A stretch of 64,000 nucleotides of DNA, taken from Sulfidibacter corallicola (GTDB lineage: Bacteria; Acidobacteriota; Holophagae; Acanthopleuribacterales; Acanthopleuribacteraceae). Below are positions 24,748-33,986 of the stretch, piece after piece (position 1 is the first letter of the stretch; each line of letters opens with the position of its first letter). The stretch is taken from the NCBI RefSeq assembly GCF_017498545.1, contig NZ_CP071793.1:186001-250000 (forward strand), given 5' to 3'. The position numbers were made by a program, and so were the translations under genes. The notes under the pieces were generated by a model that worked only from the letters and a program-made list of their open reading frames with translations, was not told the DNA's origin and did not search any database.

Positions 24748-27222
24748 CTACAGGTTCCCCATTTCGCGCATCAGGCCTTCGGCCATGGTCTTGATCTTGG
24801 GGAAAAGGGTCCCATCGCGGAACACGAAATACTCCAAGATGCGATCGATTTCATCGCGCGGCCGGCTGACCGTTTGAATGATGCGCAGCAGTTGCCGCTG
24901 GGTTTCCTGGCCGCGGTGGCCGGCCCAAACCAGGAACACGTGGTCCTTGGTTTGCGAGGCCACCTCGCCGAAGGCCCGCAACAGCACGGCCGCATCGCGA
25001 TCCGCCAGCTCCAGCCCGAACACGGCCAGCGGCTCCAGATCGCGGCCCGCGCTGACCACCGCCAGTTCCGCGAGAATCGATCGCTTCCAGGTCTCCCGCT
25101 CCTTTTTGAACATATTCAGGATTTCGATCACCGCGCGCGAGGATTGCAGTTCGATGAAGTACTCGTACAGCATCTGCTGGTTCTGGTTGGTCAGGTTGCG
25201 CTGGATCAGGACCTGCAGCAGGGACGGCTCCGACAGCTTCCGTTTGACCTCCTGGATCGAGTCCACATCTTCTTTCGTCTTATGGGCGCTGAGGAAGGCC
25301 ACCAGGCGGGCCAGCATGATGCCGGCCGCTTTTTCGTCGTCGACCATGATCGTCTGATCGATCAGTTCCGTCAGTGAATGCTCCAGCGAGTGGGAGCCCG
25401 TGGTGTGCTGGCCCTTCAGCTCCTGGAGATCGTCCAGCAGCTCGTCGGCCGAACGGTAGCGGTCGTTGACTTCGAAGGCCAGGCACTTGTCGACGATGCG
25501 ACACAGTTCCCCGCTGACGTCTTCGCGTTCCTTGTCCAGCGGATCGTAAACCCGGCGGTATTTGGCGGCGATCACTTCCTCGATCGAACGGCCGGGGAAC
25601 GGTGTCTTGCCGGTCAGCATCTCGTAGGCCACGGTGCCGTAGCTGTAGATGTCCGAGCGGCCATCCATGTCTTCGCCGAACAGTTGCTCGGGCGAGGCGT
25701 AGCGGGGCGTACAGGTGATCACGTTCTTCCCGCCGGTGTCCTTGGGATTCTCGATGCGGTTGGCGATCCCGAAATCGGTCACGATCACGTGGTTGGCCGG
25801 GGTGATCATGATGTTGTCGGGCTTGATGTCGCGATGGATCACGCCTTTCTCGTGGGCGAAGGTCATGGCCTTCGCGATTTCCATCAATACGTCGATGCAG
25901 CGGTCTTCCGAGCGGTTTTCCATGTTTTGGATCCACTGGGTCAGGGTCTCGCCCTCGATGTACTGCATTGTCAGGTAGATGATCCGTTCGGGGTGTTTCT
26001 CGTAGACTTCGATCGGAAAATCCAGGTGCTTGTGGAACTGTTCCTCGCGGATCTCGCCGACCTCGTAGACGAAGGCGATGTTCGGGTGGTGGAACTGGGC
26101 CGCCGTCTGGGCCTCGTACAAAAAGTTCCCGCGGGCCTCTTTCGAGCGCGACATCCTGCGGTTGAGCACCTTCATCGCCACCGAACGCTTGAGGGCCCGG
26201 TCGTGGACCAGGTAGACCGAAGCGAAGGCGCCCTCGCCGATGTGTTTCTCGTACTTGTAGCGGGTGCCTTCGATGATGTTGAAGGTCATGGTGGTCGAGC
26301 CGAAGTGAAGCGTCATGCCCGCTTCGTCGCGGGTCTCGCCCGGTTCCGGTTCGGGCGGCTGCAGCAGGGCCTTGTTGACCGCATCGTGCCCCTGCTCGTG
26401 CAGCAGGTTGCGGAGCTGGTTCACCAGTTGGTCGTAGGAGGTGGGGGCGTTGAGCACCCGGAAATTGATCTTGAACATGCCGCCGTCGGGTTCTTCCACG
26501 TCCTCGCGATGGGATTCGCGGACCTCCAGCTCCATCGATTGCCCTTCCATTTCGATGCGCAGGCGCGACAGGCTCACGCTGGGCACGTTCTCGAAGGCGA
26601 GCAGCAGCACCTGGCCGCCGGCGATCCACTTGGTCTTGGTGTAATAGGTGGTTGGCCCGATCATCAGGTGGGCCGGCAGTTCGCAGGGCACGGGGCTGTC
26701 GGTGGTGGCGCCGGCGGGGTGGACCGGACTTCGGCCGAAGACGGCCTGATCGGTGTTCGCGTCCGGTTCGGTCAGGTCGAACGAGTCGTCCACTTCCGGA
26801 ATTTGGTTGGAGCCTTCCTGCCAGCCCGCGACGATGCGGTATTCCTGCTTGAGTTTGGCCAAGTTGGCGATGCGCGCCAGGGCCATTTCCTCGTCGAAGG
26901 GAAGGAAGAGACAATCACTGGTGCCCGAGTGCAGCGCGTTCAGGACTTCGTCGCGGTGACGGATTTCGGCGCTGGTGCGGATGATGGACACGATGGGCAG
27001 TTGCAGAAAGCTGTAGCGTTCGCGAATCTTCTTCACCAGATTGGTGCCTCGGTAGTCCGGCAAATTCGCGTCGAGCAGGAGCAGGTCGAAATCGTACTTG
27101 CGCAGTTGATCGATCAGGTCGCGGGCCGACATGACCGCGCGTGCCTCGAGCTGGAGGCCGTTTTGGACCAGGTCGATCAGTTGTCGCTTGAATTCTTCTT
27201 CGTATTCGGCAATGAGAATCAT
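24748..27222 (-). CDS. Ser/Thr protein kinase with N-terminal receiver-like and PilZ-like domains
   Basis: This 824-residue protein has its likely start at ATG 27222 (MILIAEYEEEF); a longer form from 27342 would add an unlikely tail. Residues 1-125 form a receiver fold with D51, but the conserved Lys is absent (FLPFD instead of a KP pair) and the acidic pair is altered (AEYEE). Residues ~175-285 look PilZ-like. The kinase domain has G-loop GEGAFASV (329-336), K351, HRDIKPDN (463-470) and DFG (483-485), so it should be active. A helical ~200-residue C-terminal extension without transmembrane segments follows. It is cytoplasmic, monocistronic and probably integrates phospho- or c-di-GMP signals with Ser/Thr phosphorylation. 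Confidence 0.85.
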   Translation of the reverse strand: MILIAEYEEEFKRQLIDLVQNGLQLEARAVMSARDLIDQLRKYDFDLLLLDANLPDYRGTNLVKKIRERYSFLQLPIVSIIRTSAEIRHRDEVLNALHSGTSDCLFLPFDEEMALARIANLAKLKQEYRIVAGWQEGSNQIPEVDDSFDLTEPDANTDQAVFGRSPVHPAGATTDSPVPCELPAHLMIGPTTYYTKTKWIAGGQVLLLAFENVPSVSLSRLRIEMEGQSMELEVRESHREDVEEPDGGMFKINFRVLNAPTSYDQLVNQLRNLLHEQGHDAVNKALLQPPEPEPGETRDEAGMTLHFGSTTMTFNIIEGTRYKYEKHIGEGAFASVYLVHDRALKRSVAMKVLNRRMSRSKEARGNFLYEAQTAAQFHHPNIAFVYEVGEIREEQFHKHLDFPIEVYEKHPERIIYLTMQYIEGETLTQWIQNMENRSEDRCIDVLMEIAKAMTFAHEKGVIHRDIKPDNIMITPANHVIVTDFGIANRIENPKDTGGKNVITCTPRYASPEQLFGEDMDGRSDIYSYGTVAYEMLTGKTPFPGRSIEEVIAAKYRRVYDPLDKEREDVSGELCRIVDKCLAFEVNDRYRSADELLDDLQELKGQHTTGSHSLEHSLTELIDQTIMVDDEKAAGIMLARLVAFLSAHKTKEDVDSIQEVKRKLSEPSLLQVLIQRNLTNQNQQMLYEYFIELQSSRAVIEILNMFKKERETWKRSILAELAVVSAGRDLEPLAVFGLELADRDAAVLLRAFGEVASQTKDHVFLVWAGHRGQETQRQLLRIIQTVSRPRDEIDRILEYFVFRDGTLFPKIKTMAEGLMREMGNL

Positions 27223-27867
27223 GGAAATCCGCTTCCGCTGTTGGGTGATGGTGAAACACTCGGGCGGTGCCGCTGAGGGGGTCGGCGCGACCGATGCGGG
27301 GTGGAAGCACGTTGCATCGATGAAAGGGAACCGAACCTTCATGATGAACGCCGGTGTGGAACGGGTTCTCAGAGGACGGATGTACCTATTCTAGCTTGAA
27401 TTGGCGTGGACGTTCACCGTTGTCCATGCCGAAAACATCGATTGTAGGGCATTCTTTACCATAAACATGCGTCCAGGGGCGGAATGGCGGTTCCACGGGG
27501 CGCAGATCCGGTGGTGAACGCCTGGGATTGGGCGTGACGGGTTGGCAAAAGAGGGTGGTGGTTGGTTTGGTTTTATCTGGTGGTTGGGGAAGAGGTGTTC
27601 AAGGCTCGAAATCATTCTCCGGTTTCGCGAGGCGGTTGTAAAGAACCGTGCGAACGTTTTTGCGATGGATGATGAACTCGAGACGGCCCCACGAATTACA
27701 TCTTGCATTGAAATTCTCTAAGAATAAAAGACTTGGGGAGGTCGAAGTCATTCTAGCCGGAGGTGCATTCCGCGAACAACGAAAGAGTCCCATTTTGTGC
27801 CGTGGAGCATATCCCGTGGGGGGGAGGGGTGTGCACGGTCCGGCATGGCGGTAGTGCGAAGTAAAAA

Positions 27868-27900
27868 TTTCACCACGGAGGTCGCGGAGGCCACTGAGAG
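27868..27900 (+). repeat. Dispersed ACCACAGAG-type repeat, diverged copy
   Basis: TTTCACCACGGAG then GTCGCGGAGGCCACTGAG: a diverged member of the family whose canonical core is TTACCACAGAG, TACGCGGAG, TTCACGGAG. Confidence 0.6.
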
Positions 27901-28469
27901 GGAAAGCGAATTCTCCGGTGCCAGTTCCCATTGGCCGAACGGATAATGAGTCATAGATAATAAACAAAAGGAAATGATATTAACAAATTGAGAGAAATTT
28001 TATTCAGATATTACAATATCTATTAAATAGACTATGGTCCAATGATTAGATTTGCATTTGATATGAAAACATGAAATTAAGCTAAGGTGAAAAAATGTTT
28101 TAATGAAATCAAAGAATTACAAAAAAACCTTATTAAAGCTCGATTAATGAAAGTTGAGTTTTAAGGTGCGGATCAAATCGAAACAAAAGGAACCTGGACG
28201 AAATAAAAATTAAAATACATGATTAGCTAAGTTGTTTGTTTTTATATATTTATATGCTAAATGCTGTGTGTTGTTCGATTGAGCTGACCTGGCCTTGGGT
28301 AATTAATTCAAATCAAATAAGCAAGACGCAGAAAAAAACAAAAAATGCTGAGCTTCAACAAAAACAGACCCAGTGGTTGTGGAAAGCGGTTCGAAGGATC
28401 ATCTCCTAAACCTTCATGACCCCGCGCTCTTGGTGATGAAAAAAAGCCAAACTCAGCGTATCAAAAAAA

Positions 28470-28500
28470 CTCCGTGAACTCCGCGTACTCTGTGGTAAAC
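28470..28500 (-). repeat. Dispersed ACCACAGAG-type repeat
   Basis: On the minus strand this is the canonical form: GTTTACCACAGAG, TACGCGGAG, TTCACGGAG. It marks the 3' side of the SufR-like regulator gene. Confidence 0.75.
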
Positions 28501-28538
28501 AAAATCCCACAAACCCACGCGAATAAACCTAAAAAAAC

Positions 28539-29165
28539 CTACTCCGAAAAATACTCGAAACGACAAGCGACCTTCTCCTTGTCGCAAACCTCCGCGATCT
28601 CCAAGCCCGTCAATTCCCCCAACAGGACCGCGGCCAACCGGCAGACCTCCGGATTGCAATCCGCCGCTTCGGCCAGGGGGCAACTGTAGCCTTGAATCGC
28701 GAAGCCGCGCTCCGTTTCCTCCAATTCGGCCAGTCCGCCGAGGTGGATCACCGCCTCCACCGCGTAGTTCATGCGCTCGCGGATCGAGCCGCGGGCGGGC
28801 GGGAACAGGCGCGCCAGGCGGCAGGCCGTATCCGCCACGATCTGCTCCAGGTCGTCCGGTTCCAGTTGATCGCGCATGCTGGCGACCAGATGCTTCAAAA
28901 TCAGACCGAAGGCCTTGGGGAACAACTGCTCGGCGATCTCCGTGATTTCGTAGACGAGCGCCGGTTTGCCGCCGGACTGAACCCGGCCCGAAACCCGCAC
29001 CAGCCGGTCCCGTTCCAGCGACACCAAATGGGGCCGGATCGCGTTGGAGGTGACGCCGAGCAGCTCGGCGAGCTCCTTGACGTGGCGAGGTTTGCGCCGC
29101 AGGTGGCAGACGAGCTGCCAGCGGGTGGGACCCAGCAAGCTCTGATTCCAATGTGCGTGCGTCAC
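28539..29165 (-). CDS. SufR-like HTH regulator with C-terminal cysteine cluster
   Basis: This 208-residue protein starts at GTG 29165, seven bases after GGGAG; a longer ATG form from 29225 lacks a site. An N-terminal winged HTH (PRHVKELAELLGVTSNAIRPHL) has the ArsR/DeoR style of the SufR/COG2345 group. The C-terminal region carries the cysteine pattern of that group: SCPLAEAADC, then NPEVC, then a Cys in AEVC and one in VACRF. Five cysteines could bind an iron-sulfur cluster and make the protein an iron or redox sensor. It is divergent from a di-haem cytochrome gene, with an inverted repeat in between that may be its operator. Family assignment is good; cluster binding is inferred. Confidence 0.75.
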   Translation of the reverse strand: MTHAHWNQSLLGPTRWQLVCHLRRKPRHVKELAELLGVTSNAIRPHLVSLERDRLVRVSGRVQSGGKPALVYEITEIAEQLFPKAFGLILKHLVASMRDQLEPDDLEQIVADTACRLARLFPPARGSIRERMNYAVEAVIHLGGLAELEETERGFAIQGYSCPLAEAADCNPEVCRLAAVLLGELTGLEIAEVCDKEKVACRFEYFSE

Positions 29166-29275
29166 GGAACATCTCCCGGTAACCGGCAGGTAATGCGGGG
29201 TATAAGCGCGTAACAACCATCCCACGGGGGACCTGATTTGACAAGCGAAAAGCCTGTGGCGCTTGCGCTTAAGCT

Positions 29276-29303
29276 ACTTAATCAAGAATATTGTTGACTA
29301 AGT
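29276..29303. promoter_or_regulatory. Candidate operator: imperfect inverted repeat
   Basis: ACTTAATCAA (29276-29285) and TTGACTAAGT (29294-29303) are inverted copies with one mismatch around an 8-base centre. The site lies in the AT-richer part of the divergent region between the SufR-like regulator and the cytochrome gene. TTGACT within the right arm could also serve as a -35 box for the rightward gene. Confidence 0.5.
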
Positions 29304-29466
29304 GTTGTTTGAAATATAGGTTGGTTTTTAGATTTCGTCATCTATCTCGTGTCCGCACCGATCGCGCCACGCCCTCGCGGGTGGCGTCGCGGCCCTTTCG
29401 GACGAGGCCTCGCCCTGCGCGGCCCCGTGTGGCGGAGCCCTGTCGATCCGTGCGCTTGGAGGAGCT

Positions 29467-31386
29467 ATGAGCACGCGTTTTCTCTTGTCCTGTCTTCTGT
29501 TTCTCGGATCGTTCGCGGTGGCCCAAACGCGCATGGTGCCCCACCTCACCCGGACCGACGGGGGCTTCGACACCCAGGTCTTCTTCACCAACGGAACCGA
29601 TCGCGAGGCCTACGTCCTGCTCGAGGCCTATACCGAAGCCGGTGAGTCCCTGGCCACGGTTCGCCAGACCGTGCCGGCCAAGACCACCGTTTCCCAGGAG
29701 GCCCAGGCCCTGTTCGGCGGCGAACGGGCCGTCTCCCATTTCTTCATCCAGGGTGATCCGGGCATCGAGGTCCGGGTCTCCTACAACACCCAGACCGGCA
29801 CCACGTCGCCGGTGCACGTCAACGAGTCCCGGGAGATGGGGCGTTCGTGGCGGTTGATGCACGGCACCGACTGGACCACGATCTTCGACGGCTTCGCCGC
29901 GGTCAATGCCGGCAGCAGCAGTGCCGACATCACGATCCGCCACCTGAGTCGTTCGGGCGAGGAACTGGAAGACGCGGTCACGATCGCGGCCGTGCCCGCC
30001 AAGGGCAAGATCCGCGTGGTGCTGGCCGATCATTTCACCGAGATCGACGGCTCGCTGTTCGAAGTGTCCTCGAAGAACCGGCTGGGCTTGTTGGTGTTGC
30101 GTGGGACGCTGGGTCAGGACGCCTTCTTGGCCGGGGGCGCGGGCACGGTGGCGGAAGAGGGGTTCGACCGCGAGATCGTGCGCAACGTGGCCCGCATGAT
30201 GCGGGAGGGCCGCGAGATTTTCCGCTACGACACGTTCGGCGACGAGGCGTTTTGGGGGGACACGATTCGCCTGCACGAGGGTGTGGCGGCGGTGAGTCCG
30301 GCGACCGCATTGGCGGTGGGGCTGAAGGTCGATCTGGCGGCCTTGCCCCAAGAGGTGGTCGCGGCCCTGGCCGCGGGCCAGGTGGACCTGGACGATCCGG
30401 CGGTGACGGCGGTGTTGCTGCAACTGAACGCGGTCGTGGGGGTCAAGGGGTTCTTCACCGACGGGGAGGACCCGAATAGGTTGACCTCGATCGGCATCAC
30501 CTGCGCCTTGTGCCATTCGACGGTGGACGACGCCTTCGCGCCCGGGATCGGTTACCGCCGCGACGGCTGGCCCAACCGCGACCTGCAAGTGGGCACCATC
30601 GCGGCCCTGGCCACCGACCTGAGTTCGGTGACGCGCTCACTGGGGTTGGGCGAGGACCAGGCGGCGCAGGACGCCCTGCGCGAAGTGATTCGCGCCTGGG
30701 GTCCGGGCAAGTTCGACGCCCACGTCTTCCTCGATCGGGTCTTCACGGGCGGGCCCCAGAGTTCGACGGCGGTGTTGATCCCGGCGGCGTTCGGCATGTC
30801 GGGCACCAACATGGCGACCTACAACGGATGGGGTTCGCTGACCTATTGGAACGCGTTCGTGGCCAACCTGGAGATGCACGGCCAGGGGACCTTCATCGAC
30901 CCGCGCTTGAACGACGAGGCGCAGTACCCCGCGGCGGCGGCCGACGGCTTGGCCGAGGTGCGCGCCAAGCAGGACCTGATCACGGGCAAGCTGGGCGCCC
31001 TGAACTTCTACCAGATGGCGATCCCGGCGCCCAAACCGCCGGCGGGCAGTTTCGACGCTGCGGCGGCGACACGGGGCGAGGCCCTGTTCGGCGGCAAGGC
31101 CAACTGTGCGAGTTGCCATGTGCCGCCGCTGTACACCGAGCCGGGCTACAACCTGCACACGCCGCAGGAGATCGGCATCGACGGCTTCCAGGCCGACCGC
31201 GGCCCGACCAAGAAGTACCGCACCACGCCGCTGCCTGGCCTGTGGGCGCGGGCCAAGGGCGGCTACTACCACGACGGGCGTTTCGCCGACCTCGCGCAAG
31301 TGGTGGGTCACTACAACGAACATTTCTCCCTGAGCCTGACGGCTGCGGAGATCGACGATTTGGTGGCATTTCTCAAATCCCTTTAG
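29467..31386 (+). CDS. Secreted di-haem cytochrome c peroxidase-like protein
   Basis: This 639-residue protein starts at ATG 29467 behind GGAGGAG. The signal peptide ends near SFAVAQ. Residues ~20-235 form a beta-rich domain of unknown type. Two haem c motifs are visible: CALCH near residue 345 in the first half of the catalytic part, and CASCH near residue 548. The second is followed by GYNLHTPQEIG, TPLPGLWARAKGGYYHDGRF and a final DLVAFLKSL, all typical of the MauG/CcpA group. It is probably a periplasmic peroxidase or oxidase, or a haem protein that modifies a partner. The N-terminal domain is unusual for CcpA. It is single and followed by a strong terminator. Confidence 0.85.
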   Translation: MSTRFLLSCLLFLGSFAVAQTRMVPHLTRTDGGFDTQVFFTNGTDREAYVLLEAYTEAGESLATVRQTVPAKTTVSQEAQALFGGERAVSHFFIQGDPGIEVRVSYNTQTGTTSPVHVNESREMGRSWRLMHGTDWTTIFDGFAAVNAGSSSADITIRHLSRSGEELEDAVTIAAVPAKGKIRVVLADHFTEIDGSLFEVSSKNRLGLLVLRGTLGQDAFLAGGAGTVAEEGFDREIVRNVARMMREGREIFRYDTFGDEAFWGDTIRLHEGVAAVSPATALAVGLKVDLAALPQEVVAALAAGQVDLDDPAVTAVLLQLNAVVGVKGFFTDGEDPNRLTSIGITCALCHSTVDDAFAPGIGYRRDGWPNRDLQVGTIAALATDLSSVTRSLGLGEDQAAQDALREVIRAWGPGKFDAHVFLDRVFTGGPQSSTAVLIPAAFGMSGTNMATYNGWGSLTYWNAFVANLEMHGQGTFIDPRLNDEAQYPAAAADGLAEVRAKQDLITGKLGALNFYQMAIPAPKPPAGSFDAAAATRGEALFGGKANCASCHVPPLYTEPGYNLHTPQEIGIDGFQADRGPTKKYRTTPLPGLWARAKGGYYHDGRFADLAQVVGHYNEHFSLSLTAAEIDDLVAFLKSL

Positions 31387-31419
31387 GTAGGGAGACGCGT
31401 GGAGATGTGACCTAGGGTC

Positions 31420-31454
31420 GGGGAGTCCGGGACATGGACGGGCTCCCCCTTTTT
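31420..31454 (+). terminator. Intrinsic terminator after the cytochrome gene
   Basis: GGGGAGTCCG (31420-31429) pairs with CGGGCTCCCC (31439-31448) over ten positions with one G-T pair, followed by five T (31450-31454). It lies 34 bases after the stop codon. Confidence 0.85.
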
Positions 31455-31699
31455 CGGAGGGGTGGAGGGGAGAATTTTTACCACAGAGTCGCCGCCCAGG
31501 CCGGGGGCCGGATTGCCGGACCACCGGGTTTCAGGTGGGTAACTAATCGAAGCGAATTGTTTGGGAGTTCCCGCATTTGTGAGAGGGGCGTCGTTGCAGT
31601 AAGTGCCGGGCCCACCCAGGGCGCCGGGCCGACATTTTTCGACGAACTCCCTGCACATCCGCCTTTTTAGGTTTTTATCTTTATCTTCGAGCTTTACAG

Positions 31700-31981
31700 A
31701 GTTTGTTACATAAGAGCCCCGGACCAGCGGGCAAACCCGCTCGATTTCGAGAAAGAAACAGCACACCTGGTTTCTGGCGAAGGGCCATGGGTCGTTCATC
31801 CGAAAAATTTAGCAGGAACGCATGAACATCGGAAACCAGGAAAGGATCGGCATTTGGTGTCACATCATGGTCCTGCTTTTCCTGATTTCGATCATTCCTG
31901 CCTTCCTGATCAAGATTTGACGACGGCAAGACGCAGCTCAGGTTGAATACACCACTTTGTTTCAAGAGAGTACGCGGAGTT
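31700..31981 (+). repeat. Dispersed repeat, copy 3, joined to the 16-kb duplicated motif
   Basis: 31700-31762 is the reverse complement of part of the 130-bp duplicated segment (GTTTGTTACATAAGAG, then GCTCGATTTCGAGAAAG). From there the sequence continues as the third and best-preserved copy of the ~230-bp repeat, ending near TTTCAAGAGAGT. It contains the small ORF at 31822-31920. Confidence 0.8.
31822..31920 (+). CDS. Possible 32-residue membrane peptide within the repeat
   Basis: ATG 31822 follows AGGA (31814-31817) and the frame ends at TGA 31918-31920. The product begins MNIGNQERIGIW and then forms one hydrophobic segment (IMVLLFLISIIPAFLI). The reading frame is preserved in the two other copies of the repeat although their DNA has diverged, which hints at past or present coding. 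No known family; it may be a relic. Confidence 0.3.
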   Translation: MNIGNQERIGIWCHIMVLLFLISIIPAFLIKI

Positions 31982-31990
31982 CACGGAGTC
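31966..31990 (+). repeat. Dispersed ACCACAGAG-type repeat, partial
   Basis: GAGAGTACGCGGAG then TTCACGGAGT: the right two-thirds of the canonical repeat. A truncated left part (TTTTTACCACAGAG) lies at 31475-31488. Confidence 0.7.
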
Positions 31991-32177
31991 CGGAAATATA
32001 GTGTCGGTTTTGAAAAAGTCGTGAACCTGCCTCGATCGACGGTATTCTATAATAGAGGTCTGCGAGAATAAGAGAGCTCGATCGTCGGGAGTCTGCGGTT
32101 GGATGGCTGGAGAAATCAGAGAAATTTTCCGGGGCTGGCCGTTGGTGGAAGAGATAAGTTGCATAGGGAGAGTGGGT

Positions 32178-32312
32178 TGGCGAGAAAAAAAGTTACGGAA
32201 AGTAGCCGGAATCAGGCGATTTCTCCCTGCTTTTGACCCCAAAATGGAGAGAAAATGCGCGGAGTGAAATTTGATAACATGTTTGATTGCAGTGCGGTAG
32301 ATTGAATCGGCT
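32178..32312 (+). promoter_or_regulatory. Leader of CRISPR array 1
   Basis: The sequence before the first repeat shares long blocks with the one before array 2: AGTTACGGAAAGT (32191) and GGAGTGAAATTTGATAAC (32261), then GAATCGGC. The distance from AGTTACGG to the first repeat is 122 bases here and 121 there. It should carry the array promoter and the integration-anchoring sequences. Confidence 0.8.
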
Positions 32313-33589
32313 GTCGAACCCAAACATCCACTAAAACAAGGATTGAAACAATATCACTTCGTGATTAAAAGCGTCTCCATACGCTTGTCGAACCCAAACA
32401 TCCACTAAAACAAGGATTGAAACTCGACCCCTGCAATAATTCGCCAACCAGCTACATGAGTCGAACCCAAACATCCACTAAAACAAGGATTGAAACCGGT
32501 AATCTTCGAATGAGCGCTTCATGGGAACTCCGTGTCGAACCCAAACATCCACTAAAACAAGGATTGAAACGCCAGCACTGCACCCGCAATGCACACATGG
32601 CACTCTGTCGAACCCAAACATCCACTAAAACAAGGATTGAAACGCGTATGGCATCACTCGTCACCGCCTTCTTCGTCGTGTCGAACTCAAACATCCACTA
32701 AAACAAGGATTGAAACATGCCATGCTTCTTTTCTAAGCTTAAGGCGATAGCTTGTCGAACCCAAACATCCACTAAAACAAGGATTGAAACATCATCAAAT
32801 CTATCATTAAATTGCTCAACTACAATGTCGAGCCCAAACATCCACTAAAACAAGGATTGAAACAGTTCATATTCTTTATGACACTCTTCAGCTATTGCTG
32901 TCGAACCCAAACATCCACTAAAACAAGGATTGAAACAATCTTTCGGGCCGGTATCGTACCCGATCACGCGCGTCGAACAATAACATCCACTAAAACAAGG
33001 ATTGAAACTATTCCACCACCTCCTGTTCCAATGGAACATAATGAGTCGAACCCAAACATCCACTAAAACAAGGATTGAAACTGTAGAGCCACCCGAAGGA
33101 CTTCGTCTTGATATCCAGTCGAACCCAAACATCCACTAAAACAAGGATTGAAACTTTCTTCAAGCCCGTTCGCTGGCGACGAGCTTCGTGTCGAACCCAA
33201 ACATCCACTAAAACAAGGATTGAAACCCAGACAATTGAAGCGCGATTTGGTGCGCCTCGTTTTGTCGAACCCAAACATCCACTAAAACAAGGATTGAAAC
33301 GTAGTCACGGAAATAGTACGTCCGTCCGTCGAACGGTCGAACCCAAACATCCACTAAAACAAGGATTGAAACCGGAACTCTTCCAGGGCCTTACCGTCGT
33401 ATGAAGGGTCGAACCCAAACATCCACTAAAAAAAGGATTGAAACTCGGCAATATTGAACGAAGCGACATTGTTTACCATGTCGAACCCAAACATCCACTA
33501 AAACAAGGATTGAAACTATCGAGGGTTTGCCGCGAGGTGTGCCGCAATCATCTTCAAAGCCCAAAATCTACCAAAACAAGGATTGAAAC
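32313..33589 (+). CRISPR. CRISPR array 1, type I-B, 18 repeats
   Basis: Eighteen 37-bp repeats, beginning GTCGAACCCAAACATCC and ending AAGGATTGAAAC, with 17 spacers of about 35-37 bases. Repeats start at 32313, 32387, 32460, 32534, 32607, 32680, 32754, 32827, 32900, 32972, 33045, 33118, 33190, 33264, 33336, 33408, 33480 and 33553. Single-base variants occur at 32680, 32827 and 33408, and a larger one at 32972 (AACAATAACATC). The last repeat is strongly degenerate in its 5' part, the usual sign of the old end, so new spacers enter from the left, next to the leader. Confidence 0.98.
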
Positions 33590-33986
33590 CCTCCGATCCA
33601 CTTGTAGCGGTTGCCAGGCATGACACGAAGGCCAACCTCCACCGAGCCAAGGCCAATAGCACCACCATGCTTGGGTGTGTCGGCCAGTTCCCGTGAGCCA
33701 ATCTCGACCACCTCCAAGAAACTCCAAGCTCGCCTTCGAAGCACCACTCCGCCTCCAGAACCCTTTCTCCGCGACCCAGGATGCTGCGTCGACAACCCTT
33801 CCCCAATCCCCGTCCTTCCAATCTCCGTGAACTCCGCGAACTCTGTGGTAAAAAACAACTTACCCCTTCAAATCCCCACCCCGAAACAGACCCCTCTCAA
33901 CTTTTCTCCCAATTCCCGAGTCACACCCAGCCTCCATTACGCAACCTTCGATGAGGACCTCCTCCAATCTCGAATCGAAGGCTGCC
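33590..33986. other. Region between array 1 and the cas operon
   Basis: About 400 bases with no supportable gene. It holds a canonical ACCACAGAG-type dispersed repeat on the minus strand at 33823-33856. The cas operon promoter must lie here or in the array, but I see no clear -35/-10 pair. Confidence 0.6.
33823..33856 (-). repeat. Dispersed ACCACAGAG-type repeat
   Basis: Minus-strand reading: GTTTTTTACCACAGAG, TTCGCGGAG, TTCACGGAG. Located between array 1 and cas8b. Confidence 0.75.

Larger units (their letters stand above)
27223..28538. other. Intergenic region with an AT-rich core
   Basis: 1.3 kb in which I support no gene. From about 27960 to 28450 the sequence turns markedly AT-rich (many A and T runs), in sharp contrast to flanking genes. 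It ends with a dispersed GGAGTTCACGGAG-type repeat at 28470-28500, and another lies at 27868-27900. Short open frames here lack ribosome-binding sites and family features. Confidence 0.6.

Noticed and set aside
24592..25377. Extended frame running from repeat copy 2 into the kinase region
   Set aside because: Beyond the repeat it is simply antisense to the kinase gene, so only the short repeat-internal part is worth considering.
25280..27276. Long frames on both strands within the kinase gene
   Set aside because: The kinase frame has all catalytic motifs; the others are shadows with low-complexity composition.
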